Shown here: in pieces, positions 1 through 9,153 of the stretch
Layout of the letters: the number at the start of each line of letters is the position of its first letter
How positions within the stretch are numbered: the stretch's first letter is position 1
From: Albidovulum sediminicola
GTDB lineage: Bacteria; Pseudomonadota; Alphaproteobacteria; Rhodobacterales; Rhodobacteraceae
NCBI RefSeq assembly: GCF_025751575.1
Contig: NZ_JAOWLA010000013.1
Location: 62,001 to 126,000 of the forward strand
Direction: 5' to 3'
Length of the DNA stretch: 64,000 bases
The notes under the pieces: generated by a model
The model's database searches: none
Seen by the model: only the letters and a program-made list of their open reading frames with translations
What the model was told of the DNA's origin: nothing
Position numbers and translations under genes: made by a program

Positions 1-576
1 ACGGTCCACTACAACATCGCTTATGGCCGTCCCGACGCCCCGAGGGAGGAACAGATCGCCGCCGCCAAGGCTGCGAAAATCCACGATTTCATCATGTCCC
101 TGCCCGAAGGCTACGAGACCAAGGTGGGCGAGCGCGGCTTGAAGCTGTCGGGGGGCGAAAAGCAGCGGGTCGGCATTGCCCGCACGATCCTCAAGAACCC
201 GCCGATCCTGCTTCTGGACGAGGCGACCTCGGCGCTCGACACCCAGACCGAACGCGACATTCAGGAAAGCCTGAAGGAAATGGGTCAGGGCCGCACCGTC
301 CTGACCATCGCGCACCGCCTCTCCACCATCGCCGACGCGGACCGGATCGTCGTGCTGGACAAGGGCGAGATCGTGGAGGAGGGCCGCCACGAGCAACTGC
401 TGGCGCTGGGTGGGCGCTATGCCGCGATGTGGGCGCGCCAGTCGGCCGAGGAAGACACCCCGCGCGGACCTCGGCTTGTCAATCTGGAGGAGGCCGCAGC
501 TTCGGGCGGGACTGCGGCAAACGAAGGCGGCGATCTTCCGGCCGACCGCAACTACCGGTTCGCGCCCAAGGTCTGA
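1..576 (+). CDS. Atm1-type ABC exporter, C-terminal part (5' end outside window)
   Basis: The reading frame is open from base 1, so only the last 191 residues of the protein are here. They hold the end of a nucleotide-binding domain: the start of the fragment reads [10 protein letters not shown], as in mitochondrial Atm1-like and bacterial heavy-metal/Fe-S exporters. The ABC signature [14 protein letters not shown], the Walker B run [12 protein letters not shown] and the H-loop IAHRLSTI follow. The family are homodimeric half-transporters of the inner membrane that export glutathione-linked persulfide or metal conjugates. The gene stops in a palindrome that also serves the convergent RND gene. 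The membrane domain is outside the window, so the substrate is inferred from family only. Confidence 0.85.
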   Translation, partial: TVHYNIAYGRPDAPREEQIAAAKAAKIHDFIMSLPEGYETKVGERGLKLSGGEKQRVGIARTILKNPPILLLDEATSALDTQTERDIQESLKEMGQGRTVLTIAHRLSTIADADRIVVLDKGEIVEEGRHEQLLALGGRYAAMWARQSAEEDTPRGPRLVNLEEAAASGGTAANEGGDLPADRNYRFAPKV

Positions 577-583
577 CAGAAGC

Positions 584-607
584 GCGGGCGGCTATTCAGC
601 CGCCCGC
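584..607. terminator. bidirectional hairpin between two convergent genes
   Basis: A perfect 10-bp stem (584-593 with 598-607) and a 4-base loop separate the ABC exporter gene from the convergent RND gene. The TAG stop of the RND gene (592-594) lies inside the hairpin. There is no T-run, so intrinsic termination is plausible but not proven. Confidence 0.5.
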
Positions 608-3600
608 AGCGGACTGGAAGGGGTTTCGGCGTCATTCTCGGTCTCCACGTCCGCCGGGTCGGGGCTTGCTTCGTCCCACAGGATCTCGGGGCTTTCGACC
701 TTGCGCGCGGCGCTGGCGAGCGCGAGGTCGCGCGCCGCGCGGCTGCCCGCGCCCAGGGACAGCGCCTGCAACCGCCGGGCGGAGCGGAAGGCGCCTGTCT
801 CGATCCAGACCCTGAGCGCCAGGAGCGAGGGCGTCAGCACCAGCGTCAGCACCGTCGCGATGCCAAGGCCGAAGACCACTGCCGTCGCCAGCTGCTTCCA
901 CCAGAGCGCGGTGGGACTGTCCACGGAATACCCCCCGCCGAGGAAGTCGAGGCTGAGCCCGAACATCATCGGCGCCAGGCCCGCCATCGTCGTGATCGTA
1001 GTCAGAAGGACAGGGCGGATGCGCGCCTCGGCGGTCCGGGTGATGGCCTCGATCCGGGGCATGTATTGGCTGAACTCCTGATAGGTGTCGATCAGCACGA
1101 TGTTGTTGTTCACCACGATTCCGGCCAGCGCCACGATCCCGGTCCCGGTCATGATGATGGAAAAGCTCTGGTCCATGATCAGCATCCCGATCAGCACGCC
1201 CGTGGTGGACAGGACGACCGCGATCAAGACCAGCGCGGTGTTGTAGAACGAGTTGAACTGCGCCAGCAGGATCACGAACATCAGGCCAAGCGCCCCGGCG
1301 AAGGCCTGCATCAGGAAGGCCTGGCTCTCGGCCTGCTCTTCCTGGTCGCCGGTCCATTGCCAGTCGACACCGGCGGGCAGCGGGCGTTCATCCTCAAGCC
1401 AGCTGGTGACCAGGGCGATACGCTCGTTGGCGTTGATGGGCTGGCCCTCGTCATTGGTGAGATCCGGCGCCACGTCCGCCTTCACGTCGTAGTATCGCTT
1501 CTGGTTGAAGCGGTCGATGCGGCCGAGCTTCGGCACGGGGTGGCGGGTGACGAAGTTCGCCAGCGGTACCAGCCCTTCCGAGGTGCGAACCTTCAGCGTG
1601 TCCAGGGTGGAGAGGAACCGGTCCTCCTCCGGCAGGCGCACGCGGATCTCGATCTCCTCGTCCGAGGTGTCCACGCGCATCGTGTCGAGGAGGATGCCGC
1701 GGGTCACCAGCTGGACCATGCCGCCAACCGTCGCCACATCGGCACCGTAGCGGCCCGCCTTTTCGACATCGACGTCGATCTGCCAGTCGATGCCGGGCAG
1801 GGGGCGGGTGTCCTCGATCCCCTTGACCCCGGTGAGACTGGTGAACTTGGCCTCCACCGTCTCGACTGCGGCTTCCAGCGCGGCGAAATCGTCCCCCGTC
1901 AGGCGCAGGTGCAGGGGCTTGCCCGACGAGGGGCCCCGCGACTGGCTGAGTGACTCGATGCGGATGCCGGGGATCTTTTCCAGCCGCGCGACCAGCCCGT
2001 TCAGCACGACATCGCCGTCCAGTTCGGGGTCGTCCTTGCGCGTCTCCCACCGCTGCATCTCGACCTGAAGCTGCGCCACGGTGTCGAGCGGGGCCTGAGC
2101 CCCGCCGTTGTTCTGGTCGATCCCGCCCTTTCCGGCGAAGGCGAACACCGAATGGATGCCGGGGGTTTCCAGCACGATCGCCTCGGCCTCCTGCAGGATG
2201 GCGTCCTTTTCCTCCAGCGACAGGTTGCCACGGGCGCGCAGGTAGATGATCGCCTGCTCGGTCTCGCTGTCGACGAAGAACTCCACCCCTTTCGAGTGCT
2301 TGCCGTAATAGCCGAAGACCGAGATGACGACGAAGACGACCGCGGCGATCGTCACGACCGGCATGATCGGATTGCCCGCAATGAGGTGGATTACGCGGCC
2401 AAAGGGCGAACGGCGGTAGCCCGCGCGGACCGGGGCGGCCCGCGCCGGGCGGCGCGCGGCCTCAAGCGTGATTGATCCCAGTGCCGCGCCGAGCAGGAAG
2501 ATCAGCGCACCGGGGACCGCGTCAAGGATGGAGGGATCGGCCAGCCGCGTCCCCGACAGGTAGCCCGGGTTCAGCATCAGCATCGCGCCGAGGTAGATCG
2601 TCGCCATCGCGGGCACGACCAGACCGGCCCGAACCGCCCAGGGCAGCGGCTTCAACATCTCGGCCAGATGTTCGAGCTTGCGCGTCATGCGGCCCGCGAC
2701 CCCGCCCATGACCGGCAGGTAGATCAGCGCCACCACCAGCGAGGCCGAGAGGACGAAGATCAGCGTGACCGGCAGCATCCCCATGAACTCGCCCGGGATG
2801 CCGGGCCAGAAGAGCATGGGCAGGAAGGCGCAAAGCGTCGTGGCGGTGGAGGAGACCACAGGCCAGAACATCCGCTGGGCGGCCTCGGTATAGGCGCGCA
2901 TTGGCCCCTGGCCCTCGGATATGCGCTTGTCGGCATATTCCACGATGATGATCGCACCATCGACCAGCATCCCCACGGCCAGGATCAGGCCGAACATCAC
3001 GATATTGGAGATGGAGATGCCGAAGACCGCCAGGAGCGCGAAGGTCAGAAGGAACGAGGTCGGGATCGAAAAGCCCACCAGCAGCGCCGAGCGTGACCCC
3101 AGCGTTGCCAGCACCACGATCATCACCAGCGCGATGGCCGTCAGGACCGAGCTTTCCAGCTGGCTGACCATCGCCCCCACGGTCACCGATTGGTCGAGGG
3201 ATGTGCCCAGATTGACCGCCGCCCGCAGTTCCGGCGGCCAGCCCGCGCGCGCCTCTTGCACCGTCTCGCGGACGAGGTTCGCGGTGTCGATGACGTTGTA
3301 GCCCTTGCGCTTGACGACCTGGAGCGCCAGCGTCGTCTCGCCGTTGAAGCGCGCGGTGCCGGTCCGGTCTTCAAACGTCAGGCGGATCTCGGCCAGGTCG
3401 CCCAGAGTCACGACGCGGTCGCCGTTCTTCTTGACCGGCAGGTTGTAGACATCCTGCGGGCTTTCGAACGAGGACGGGATCTTGACTGCGAAGGTGCCGG
3501 TGGCGCTGTCCACCTCTCCGGCGGCGATCAACTGGTTGTTGTTGCGCACGACCGAGATCAGTTCCCCGGCGGTGACGTTGTAGGCCTCCAGCCGCAGGGG

Positions 3601-4164
3601 ATCGATCACGACCTCCAGCATCTCGTCGCGCTGGCCCGCGAGCCCCGCCTCCAGCACCGGTTCCAGCGTTTCGAGCCGGTCCTGCAGGTCCTTCGCCAGC
3701 CGGAGGAGGGTGCGTTCGGGCACCTTTCCCGAAAGGTTCACGATGATGATCGGGAACTGGGAAAAGTTGATCTCGGTCAGCGTGTACTTGTCGGCGCCGT
3801 CGGGAAACTTGGCCTCGGCCGTGTTCATCGCGTCGCGCACGTCGGCGATCGTCTTGGTCTTGTCCCAGCCGAAATCAAACTCCAGCGCCACGCCGCCATA
3901 CCCCTCGGCGGCGGTGCCGGTCATCTTCTTGAGCCCGTCGATGTCCGAGAGTTCCGTCTCCATGACCTTAACGAGCAGCTTTTCGCTGTCGGCTGCCGAG
4001 ATGCCGGGGAAGGGGACGGAGATGAAGATCGCCGGGATCTCGATATCGGGCTCGCCCTCCTTGGGCAGGCCGATGTAGGCGACCAGACCCGCCAGGATCG
4101 ACATGGCGATGAAGGCAAGGACCATCCGCGCCCGCGCGGCGGCCCATTCGACGATGCCGGTCAT
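592..4164 (-). CDS. RND-family efflux transporter permease
   Basis: At 1190 residues this is a full-length inner-membrane RND pump of the ACR_tran (AcrB/MexB) type, somewhat longer than the usual 1030-1050 because of an extra hydrophobic stretch in the middle (about residues 500-590) and a C-terminal tail. TM1 is at about residues 12-32. The proton-relay helix TM4 reads GMLVDGAIIIVEYADK near residue 400: only one of the two adjacent aspartates of AcrB is kept, as in several CusA-like pumps. The periplasmic FPGISA motif near residue 53 is typical. It overlaps the upstream adaptor gene by 4 bp (ATGA), so the two are translated together. No outer-membrane channel gene is nearby. Substrate unknown. 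Confidence 0.9.
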   Translation of the reverse strand: MTGIVEWAAARARMVLAFIAMSILAGLVAYIGLPKEGEPDIEIPAIFISVPFPGISAADSEKLLVKVMETELSDIDGLKKMTGTAAEGYGGVALEFDFGWDKTKTIADVRDAMNTAEAKFPDGADKYTLTEINFSQFPIIIVNLSGKVPERTLLRLAKDLQDRLETLEPVLEAGLAGQRDEMLEVVIDPLRLEAYNVTAGELISVVRNNNQLIAAGEVDSATGTFAVKIPSSFESPQDVYNLPVKKNGDRVVTLGDLAEIRLTFEDRTGTARFNGETTLALQVVKRKGYNVIDTANLVRETVQEARAGWPPELRAAVNLGTSLDQSVTVGAMVSQLESSVLTAIALVMIVVLATLGSRSALLVGFSIPTSFLLTFALLAVFGISISNIVMFGLILAVGMLVDGAIIIVEYADKRISEGQGPMRAYTEAAQRMFWPVVSSTATTLCAFLPMLFWPGIPGEFMGMLPVTLIFVLSASLVVALIYLPVMGGVAGRMTRKLEHLAEMLKPLPWAVRAGLVVPAMATIYLGAMLMLNPGYLSGTRLADPSILDAVPGALIFLLGAALGSITLEAARRPARAAPVRAGYRRSPFGRVIHLIAGNPIMPVVTIAAVVFVVISVFGYYGKHSKGVEFFVDSETEQAIIYLRARGNLSLEEKDAILQEAEAIVLETPGIHSVFAFAGKGGIDQNNGGAQAPLDTVAQLQVEMQRWETRKDDPELDGDVVLNGLVARLEKIPGIRIESLSQSRGPSSGKPLHLRLTGDDFAALEAAVETVEAKFTSLTGVKGIEDTRPLPGIDWQIDVDVEKAGRYGADVATVGGMVQLVTRGILLDTMRVDTSDEEIEIRVRLPEEDRFLSTLDTLKVRTSEGLVPLANFVTRHPVPKLGRIDRFNQKRYYDVKADVAPDLTNDEGQPINANERIALVTSWLEDERPLPAGVDWQWTGDQEEQAESQAFLMQAFAGALGLMFVILLAQFNSFYNTALVLIAVVLSTTGVLIGMLIMDQSFSIIMTGTGIVALAGIVVNNNIVLIDTYQEFSQYMPRIEAITRTAEARIRPVLLTTITTMAGLAPMMFGLSLDFLGGGYSVDSPTALWWKQLATAVVFGLGIATVLTLVLTPSLLALRVWIETGAFRSARRLQALSLGAGSRAARDLALASAARKVESPEILWDEASPDPADVETENDAETPSSPLRAAE

Positions 4165-5264
4165 CCGGCGGCCCCCCGGAAGGCCGGGGCGACCGTCACG
4201 CCGTCGGTGACGTATTCCTGCCCCAGAACGATGATGTCGGCCGTCTCGGGCAGGCCCGTGACATAGACGCCCTGCGCGGTGTCGCGGATGACCTCGACCG
4301 GAACGAACGTCGCCTTGGAGGTCGCATCGACCGTGCGCACACCCAGCCGCCCTGTGTCGTCGAGCGTGAGCGCCGAGGCCGGGATCAGGTGCGCCTGCGC
4401 GCCGTCGGCGGCGACGAGGATCTCGACCGTCTGCCCATCTCGGATCGTGAGGTCGGGGTTCGCGACCTCCACCTCCACCCGGAAGGTCCGCGTCTCTGGG
4501 TCGGCGGCGCGCGACAGGAAGGTCACGCGGCCCCGCACCTCATGCCCGGTGACCAGACGCGCGCCCGCAAGCGCGCCGACCTTGACCTTGTCGACCTCGG
4601 TTTCAGGAATGAAGCCCACCAACTTGATCGGGTCGAGCGCGATGATCGTGGCGCAGAGCCCGCCGGTCGTCAGCAGCGATCCGGTCTCTGCCGCGTCGGT
4701 CTCAAGAAGGCCGTTGAAAGGTGCCGTGAGGCGGGTGCGCTCGATCTCCTTGCGGGCAGCCTCCACACCGGCCTGCGCCGCTTGAAGCCCGGCGGCCGCC
4801 GCCGCGGCGGCGGTCTCGGAGGTGTATCCGCCGGCCTGAAGCTTGGTGGCCGCATTGGCACTGATCTCGGCCTCGGTCAGCCGCGCCTCGGCCTCGGCCA
4901 GCGCGGCGGGCCGGGTGCCCGCGTCGATCTCGCACAGGAGCGTTCCCGCCTCGACCATCGCACCCCGCCGCAGCGGGGCGGAAACGACGGGGCCTGAGGT
5001 TTCTGCCCGCACCTCGACCTGGCGCGCGGCTTCGGTCTGGCCGCGCAGCAGCACCCCGGTATCCACCGGAACGGCGACGGAATGGATCGCGACCACGGCG
5101 ACGGCTGCGGCGGTGTCCTCGACCTCGGGGCGTTCGGCAGTCACGGCGGCGGCGGGCGCGGCCGCCTCGCGACCGGCAAGCCCGAACAGCCGGTCACGTT
5201 CGAAGATCAGGAAATAAAGGCTGACACAGACCAGGACGGCCGTGACCATCGGAAGAATACGCAT
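4161..5264 (-). CDS. RND efflux periplasmic adaptor (membrane fusion protein)
   Basis: This 367-residue protein begins with a hydrophobic anchor (about residues 5-23). It then has the HlyD/RND-MFP layout: a barrel-sandwich half motif ending SGPVVSAPLRRGAMVEAG, an alanine-rich alpha-hairpin (about 125-180), the second lipoyl half (RLTAPFNGLLETDAAETG) and a beta-barrel and membrane-proximal domain. It would link the RND pump to an outer-membrane channel. It is the first gene of a two-gene operon and overlaps the pump gene by 4 bp. Two perfect palindromes lie in its promoter region (5275-5289 and 5347-5360), so local repression is likely, although no regulator gene is adjacent. Confidence 0.88.
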   Translation of the reverse strand: MRILPMVTAVLVCVSLYFLIFERDRLFGLAGREAAAPAAAVTAERPEVEDTAAAVAVVAIHSVAVPVDTGVLLRGQTEAARQVEVRAETSGPVVSAPLRRGAMVEAGTLLCEIDAGTRPAALAEAEARLTEAEISANAATKLQAGGYTSETAAAAAAAGLQAAQAGVEAARKEIERTRLTAPFNGLLETDAAETGSLLTTGGLCATIIALDPIKLVGFIPETEVDKVKVGALAGARLVTGHEVRGRVTFLSRAADPETRTFRVEVEVANPDLTIRDGQTVEILVAADGAQAHLIPASALTLDDTGRLGVRTVDATSKATFVPVEVIRDTAQGVYVTGLPETADIIVLGQEYVTDGVTVAPAFRGAAG

Positions 5265-5274
5265 CTAGACCTCT

Positions 5275-5289
5275 GGTGCGGTCCGCACC
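5275..5289. promoter_or_regulatory. palindromic operator candidate just upstream of the RND operon
   Basis: GGTGCGG-T-CCGCACC is a perfect 7-bp-arm palindrome 10 bases upstream of the adaptor start codon. It lies next to an AT-rich stretch (AGTATTAA on the minus strand) that could be the -10 region. A repressor bound here would block the promoter. Confidence 0.4.
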
Positions 5290-5346
5290 TTAATACTGCA
5301 CGGCCCTTTCTTGGCGATCAACGCGCGAGTGCGTCAAGTCGCTTCT

Positions 5347-5360
5347 GAACCGACCGGTTC
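5347..5360. promoter_or_regulatory. second palindromic operator candidate, RND/yfgM intergenic
   Basis: GAACCG-AC-CGGTTC is a perfect 14-bp palindrome in the divergent intergenic region. It resembles the GACCGGT-type half-sites used by TetR repressors of RND pumps. Assignment to a regulator is inference. Confidence 0.4.
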
Positions 5361-5489
5361 AATTTATGCCGAGCCGTGTCGGCTTGCAACCGCCCCGCGA
5401 TTTGGGGAAGGCTTGGCAAGGCCAAGCGCTTGCGTGTAAGACGGTCGGCGAATGACGCCCCGGACGGGCGCGAAACGGCGGAGACGGGC

Positions 5490-6146
5490 GTGAGCGAGAC
5501 CGACAGCTTCATTGACGAAGTGGCCGAAGAGGTGCGCCGCGACCGCTTGTTTGCGGTTTTGCGCCGCTATGGCTGGATCGGGATCCTCGCGGTGCTACTG
5601 ATCGTCGGCGGCGCGGCCTGGAACGAGTGGCAAAAAGCCCAGGCGAAGGCAGAGGCCGAAGCCTTCGGCGACGCGATTCTGGCCGCGTTGGCGGCAGACG
5701 ATCCCGCCGCGCGGACCGAGGCGCTGTCGACCGTCCCAACCGCGCAGCCGGGGCAGGCCGCGCTTCTGTCCTTCCTGGCCGCGGACGAGGCCTTGAAGCA
5801 GGGCAACGCGGGTGCGGCCGAAACCGCGCTGGAGCGTGTGGCGTCGGACGCGGGCGCGCCCGAGTCCTACCGCCAGCTCGCGGAACTGAAATACCTGATC
5901 CTCAAGGGGCCCGCGCTGAACGCGCAGGAGCGTGAGGAACGGCTTGCGGCGCTTTCTGTGCCCGGCGCCCCCTACCGTCCGCTTGCGCTTGAGCAGCAGG
6001 GCCTTTCCCTGATCGCCTCCGGCAAGACCGAAGAGGCGCTCGCGCTCTACCAGCAGCTGGTGCAGGAGGCGGGCGTGACCGCCGGGCTCAAGCAACGTGC
6101 GCTTCAGATGATCGTGGTGCTCGGAGGCGAGCCCGCGCAACAGTGA
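5490..6146 (+). CDS. YfgM-like membrane-anchored TPR protein
   Basis: A GTG start at 5490 is chosen because a GGAG-type ribosome site lies just upstream and the family N-terminus (SETDSFIDEVAEEVRRDR) begins there; the frame is open further upstream without a better start. The product of 218 residues has a short cytoplasmic N-terminus, one membrane segment (about residues 28-47) and a helical TPR-like periplasmic domain with the LAELKYLILKG repeat type. The family (YfgM/UPF0070) is an ancillary SecYEG and chaperone partner. The order yfgM-bamB-der is the same as in E. coli, which supports the assignment. Confidence 0.8.
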   Translation: MSETDSFIDEVAEEVRRDRLFAVLRRYGWIGILAVLLIVGGAAWNEWQKAQAKAEAEAFGDAILAALAADDPAARTEALSTVPTAQPGQAALLSFLAADEALKQGNAGAAETALERVASDAGAPESYRQLAELKYLILKGPALNAQEREERLAALSVPGAPYRPLALEQQGLSLIASGKTEEALALYQQLVQEAGVTAGLKQRALQMIVVLGGEPAQQ

Positions 6147-6191
6147 CCAACCCGCGACCGCGTGGACGGGAAACAGGAAAGGGCAGGGGCC

Positions 6192-7547
6192 GTGAAGATT
6201 ACCCAGGGGTTTTGCACCGTGGCGGTTCTGGCGCTTCTGGCGGGGTGTTCCGAGGGCGAACTGATCCTGCCGGGCGACCGGGTCAAGCCGCGTGACACGA
6301 GCCTGCCCGAGGGCGAGGGCGCGTTGCAGATGTCCGCCGCCTCCAATGCCTCGGGACCCGCGACGGTCCTGCCGGAGGCGGTGCCGATCACGCTGCCGGC
6401 GGTCGTCTCGAACGCCGACTGGCCGCTCAGGGGCGGCGCGGGCACGCACAAGGCCCCCCACGCCGCGCTGTCGGCATCCCCCGTTCTGGCCTGGAGTGCA
6501 CCGATTGGCGCGGGCGACAGCCGCAAGAACCGGATCACCGCCGCCCCGATCGTGGCGGATGGGCGCATCTTCACGCTGGACGCCCGCGCGACCGTGGCCG
6601 CGACCGGAACCAATGGCGCGCCGTTGTGGCAAAGCGACCTTACGCCCGCGACCGACCGTGACGGCGATGCCTCCGGCGGCGGGCTTGCGGCCGAGGGCGG
6701 CCGGATCTTTGCGACCACGGGTTACGGGGAAGTGATTGCGCTCGATGCCGCGACTGGCGCCGTCGTCTGGCGCCAGCGCCTTGACGGGATTGCCTCGGGC
6801 GGCCCGTCGGTCTCCGACGGCCTTGTCTATGTTTCGACCCGCGACGGATCGGCGACCGCGCTTTCGGCCTCCAACGGTCGCATCGCCTGGCAGATCCCGG
6901 CGCTCGCAAGCCAATCCGGCGTGGTCGGCGTCGCGGCCCCGGCCTTCGACGGGCGCCTGGTGCTCTTCCCCTTCGCGAGCGGCCAGATGATCGCGGCGGA
7001 GAAGAGTTCCGGCACCGGGCTTTGGGCTGGTCAGGTCACGGGCCGCCGACTGGGGCGCGCCTATGCGGCGATCAGCGACCTGTCGGGCGATCCGGTGATC
7101 GACGGCGCGACTGTCTATGCCGGCACGGCTGCGGGCCGTCTTGCCTCTTTCAGCGCCGAAACCGGGGCACCGGGCTGGACGGCCGAGGACGGGGCGGCGG
7201 GGCTTTTCGCCGTCGCGGGCGGGGCGATCTTCCTGGTCAACGACGAGGCGCAGTTGGTGCGCCTCGATGCCGCGACCGGAGAGGCCGTCTGGCGCGTGGA
7301 CATGCCCTATTTCACCAAGGACAAGGACAAGAAGCGCAAGGGCATCTTCGCGCATTACGGGCCAGTCCTGGCCGGTGGGCGGCTCTGGATCGCTTCCAGC
7401 GGCGAAACCCTGACGGCGTTCGATCCGGCGTCGGGCGCGGCGCTCCAGCAGGTCGAATTGCCTGGCGGAGCGGCCTCGGCCCCGGTGGTGGCGGGGGGCA
7501 CGCTTTATGTGCTGTCCAAAAACGGCAAGCTTCTGGCTTTCCGCTGA
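6192..7547 (+). CDS. bamB: outer-membrane assembly lipoprotein BamB (PQQ-like beta-propeller)
   Basis: From the GTG at 6192 (preceded by GGGCAGGGG) the protein has 451 residues. A lipoprotein signal ends in the lipobox LLAGC (Cys19). It is followed by PQQ-type propeller repeats with the recurring pattern DAATGAVVWRQ / SAETGAPGWTA / DAATGEAVWRV. BamB is the scaffold lipoprotein of the BAM complex that inserts beta-barrels into the outer membrane. Its position between the YfgM-like gene and der matches the conserved gammaproteobacterial order. An upstream in-frame GTG (6162) is possible but would bury the signal peptide. Confidence 0.85.
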   Translation: MKITQGFCTVAVLALLAGCSEGELILPGDRVKPRDTSLPEGEGALQMSAASNASGPATVLPEAVPITLPAVVSNADWPLRGGAGTHKAPHAALSASPVLAWSAPIGAGDSRKNRITAAPIVADGRIFTLDARATVAATGTNGAPLWQSDLTPATDRDGDASGGGLAAEGGRIFATTGYGEVIALDAATGAVVWRQRLDGIASGGPSVSDGLVYVSTRDGSATALSASNGRIAWQIPALASQSGVVGVAAPAFDGRLVLFPFASGQMIAAEKSSGTGLWAGQVTGRRLGRAYAAISDLSGDPVIDGATVYAGTAAGRLASFSAETGAPGWTAEDGAAGLFAVAGGAIFLVNDEAQLVRLDAATGEAVWRVDMPYFTKDKDKKRKGIFAHYGPVLAGGRLWIASSGETLTAFDPASGAALQQVELPGGAASAPVVAGGTLYVLSKNGKLLAFR

Positions 7548-7561
7548 GCCAAAACCCGTGT

Positions 7562-7582
7562 AAGGGGGCGGCTTGCCCCCTT
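7562..7582 (+). terminator. hairpin between bamB and der
   Basis: AAGGGGGC (7562-7569) pairs perfectly with GCCCCCTT (7575-7582) around a 5-base loop, 17 bases before the der start codon. It could be a weak terminator or attenuator, or could control translation of der. Confidence 0.4.
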
Positions 7583-7599
7583 TCGCAGGACCCGGACCC

Positions 7600-9069
7600 A
7601 TGAGCTTCACCCTTGCCATCGTCGGCCGCCCCAATGTCGGCAAGTCGACGCTGTTCAACCGCCTGGTCGGCAAGCGGCTGGCGCTGGTGGATGACCAGCC
7701 AGGCGTCACGCGCGACCTGCGCGAGGGCGACGCGCGCCTCGGGCCGCTGCGCTTCATCGCCATCGACACCGCTGGGCTTGAGGACGCACGGGACGACAGC
7801 CTTCAGGGCCGGATGCGCCGCCTGACCGAACGCGCCGTCGAAATGGCCGATATCTGCCTTTTCGTGGTGGATGCCCGCGCCGGGATCACCCCCACCGACC
7901 AGATCTTCGCGGAGATCCTGCGCCGCAAGAACGCCCATGTGATCCTCGCCGCCAACAAGGCCGAGGGCCGCGCGGGTGAGGCCGGCGCGCTCGAAGCCTA
8001 CGCGCTTGGCCTGGGGGAGCCCCTGCGCATCTCCGCCGAACATGGCGAGGGGATGGACGACCTCTACCGCGTGCTGGAGCCGCTGGCGACCGAGTTCGCC
8101 GCCCGCAACAAGCTCCAGGTGCCGGAAACCGATGTCGATGTGTCGGGGGACGAGGGCGAGGATGACGGCCCGCGCAAGCCCACGCTGGAACGGCCGCTCC
8201 AGCTCGCCGTCATCGGGCGGCCGAACGCGGGGAAGTCGACGCTGATCAACAAGATCATCGGCGAAGACCGGCTCCTGACCGGGCCCGAGGCCGGGATCAC
8301 CCGGGACGCGATCTCCGTCACCGCCGAGTTCATGGGCACGCCCATGCGCATCTTCGACACCGCCGGGATGCGCAAGCGCGCCAAGGTTACGGACAAGCTC
8401 GAAAAGCTTTCCGTCGCGGACGGGCTTCGCGCCGTGCGCTTCGCGGAGGTCGTGGTGGTCCTGCTCGACGTGGACATCCCCTTCGAACAGCAGGACCTGC
8501 GCATCGCCGACTTCGCCGAAACCGAGGGCCGGGCGGTCGTGATCGCCGCGAACAAGTGGGACCTGGAAGAGGACAAGGCCGAAAAGCTGAAGGAGTTGCG
8601 CGAGGCCTTCGAACGGCTCCTTCCGCAACTCAAGGGCGCGCCGCTCGTCACCGTGTCGGCCAAGACCGGCAAGGGGCTCGACCGGCTCCACAACGCGATC
8701 CTGAAGGCCTACGACGTCTGGAACCGCCGCGTGACCACCGCCAAGCTGAACCAGTGGTTGGGCGCCATGACCGAGGCGCACCCGCCCCCCGCGCCCGGCG
8801 GCCGCCGCATCCGCCTGCGCTACATGACCCAGGTCAAGACCCGGCCGCCCGCATTCGTCGTGATGTGCACGCATGCTGACCAGATCCCCGAAAGCTACGG
8901 GCGCTACCTGACGAACGGTCTGCGCGACAGCTTCGACATGCCCGGCACGCCGATCCGGCTGACCTTCCGCGACCAGGGGGCGAAGAACCCCTACAAGGAC
9001 AAGAAGAAGTCCATCCCGTCGCGGCTCAGGAAACACGTCGAAAAGGGCGGGACAGGCCGCAAGGCCTGA
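7600..9069 (+). CDS. der: ribosome-associated double GTPase Der (EngA)
   Basis: The 489-residue product has two complete GTPase domains in tandem, the hallmark of Der. The first P-loop is GRPNVGKST at about residues 7-15 with a DTAG switch and NKAEG. The second is GRPNAGKST near residue 206 with [10 protein letters not shown] and NKWD. A C-terminal KH-like domain (from about residue 380) ends in a lysine-rich tail (NPYKDKKKS). Der is essential for 50S ribosomal subunit maturation. The ATG at 7600 is the start because the P-loop must sit close to the N-terminus; it has only a weak Shine-Dalgarno (GCAGGA). Confidence 0.97.
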   Translation: MSFTLAIVGRPNVGKSTLFNRLVGKRLALVDDQPGVTRDLREGDARLGPLRFIAIDTAGLEDARDDSLQGRMRRLTERAVEMADICLFVVDARAGITPTDQIFAEILRRKNAHVILAANKAEGRAGEAGALEAYALGLGEPLRISAEHGEGMDDLYRVLEPLATEFAARNKLQVPETDVDVSGDEGEDDGPRKPTLERPLQLAVIGRPNAGKSTLINKIIGEDRLLTGPEAGITRDAISVTAEFMGTPMRIFDTAGMRKRAKVTDKLEKLSVADGLRAVRFAEVVVVLLDVDIPFEQQDLRIADFAETEGRAVVIAANKWDLEEDKAEKLKELREAFERLLPQLKGAPLVTVSAKTGKGLDRLHNAILKAYDVWNRRVTTAKLNQWLGAMTEAHPPPAPGGRRIRLRYMTQVKTRPPAFVVMCTHADQIPESYGRYLTNGLRDSFDMPGTPIRLTFRDQGAKNPYKDKKKSIPSRLRKHVEKGGTGRKA

Positions 9070-9080
9070 TCCACCGCCCC

Positions 9081-9129
9081 CTTCATTCTGGCCGAAATAC
9101 TCCGGGGGGGCGGGGGCTGGCCCCCGCTC
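9081..9129 (-). repeat. Rhodobacterales-type intergenic repeat with terminator hairpin
   Basis: Between the convergent der and serS genes. A perfect 7-bp stem GCGGGGG/CCCCCGC (9110-9116 with 9121-9127) is joined to the sequence CCCCCCCGGAGTATTTCGGCC read on the minus strand. A second copy in the opposite orientation is at 15758-15804. Probably a bidirectional terminator unit. Confidence 0.5.
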
Positions 9130-9153
9130 CGCACCGGGGTCCCGCGCGCCGGC

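Noticed and set aside
5595-7769. A 724-codon open frame on the minus strand opposite the yfgM-like and bamB genes
   Set aside because: It is the antisense shadow of well-supported genes with signal peptide, lipobox and propeller repeats. Its composition is Arg/Gly-rich without domains.
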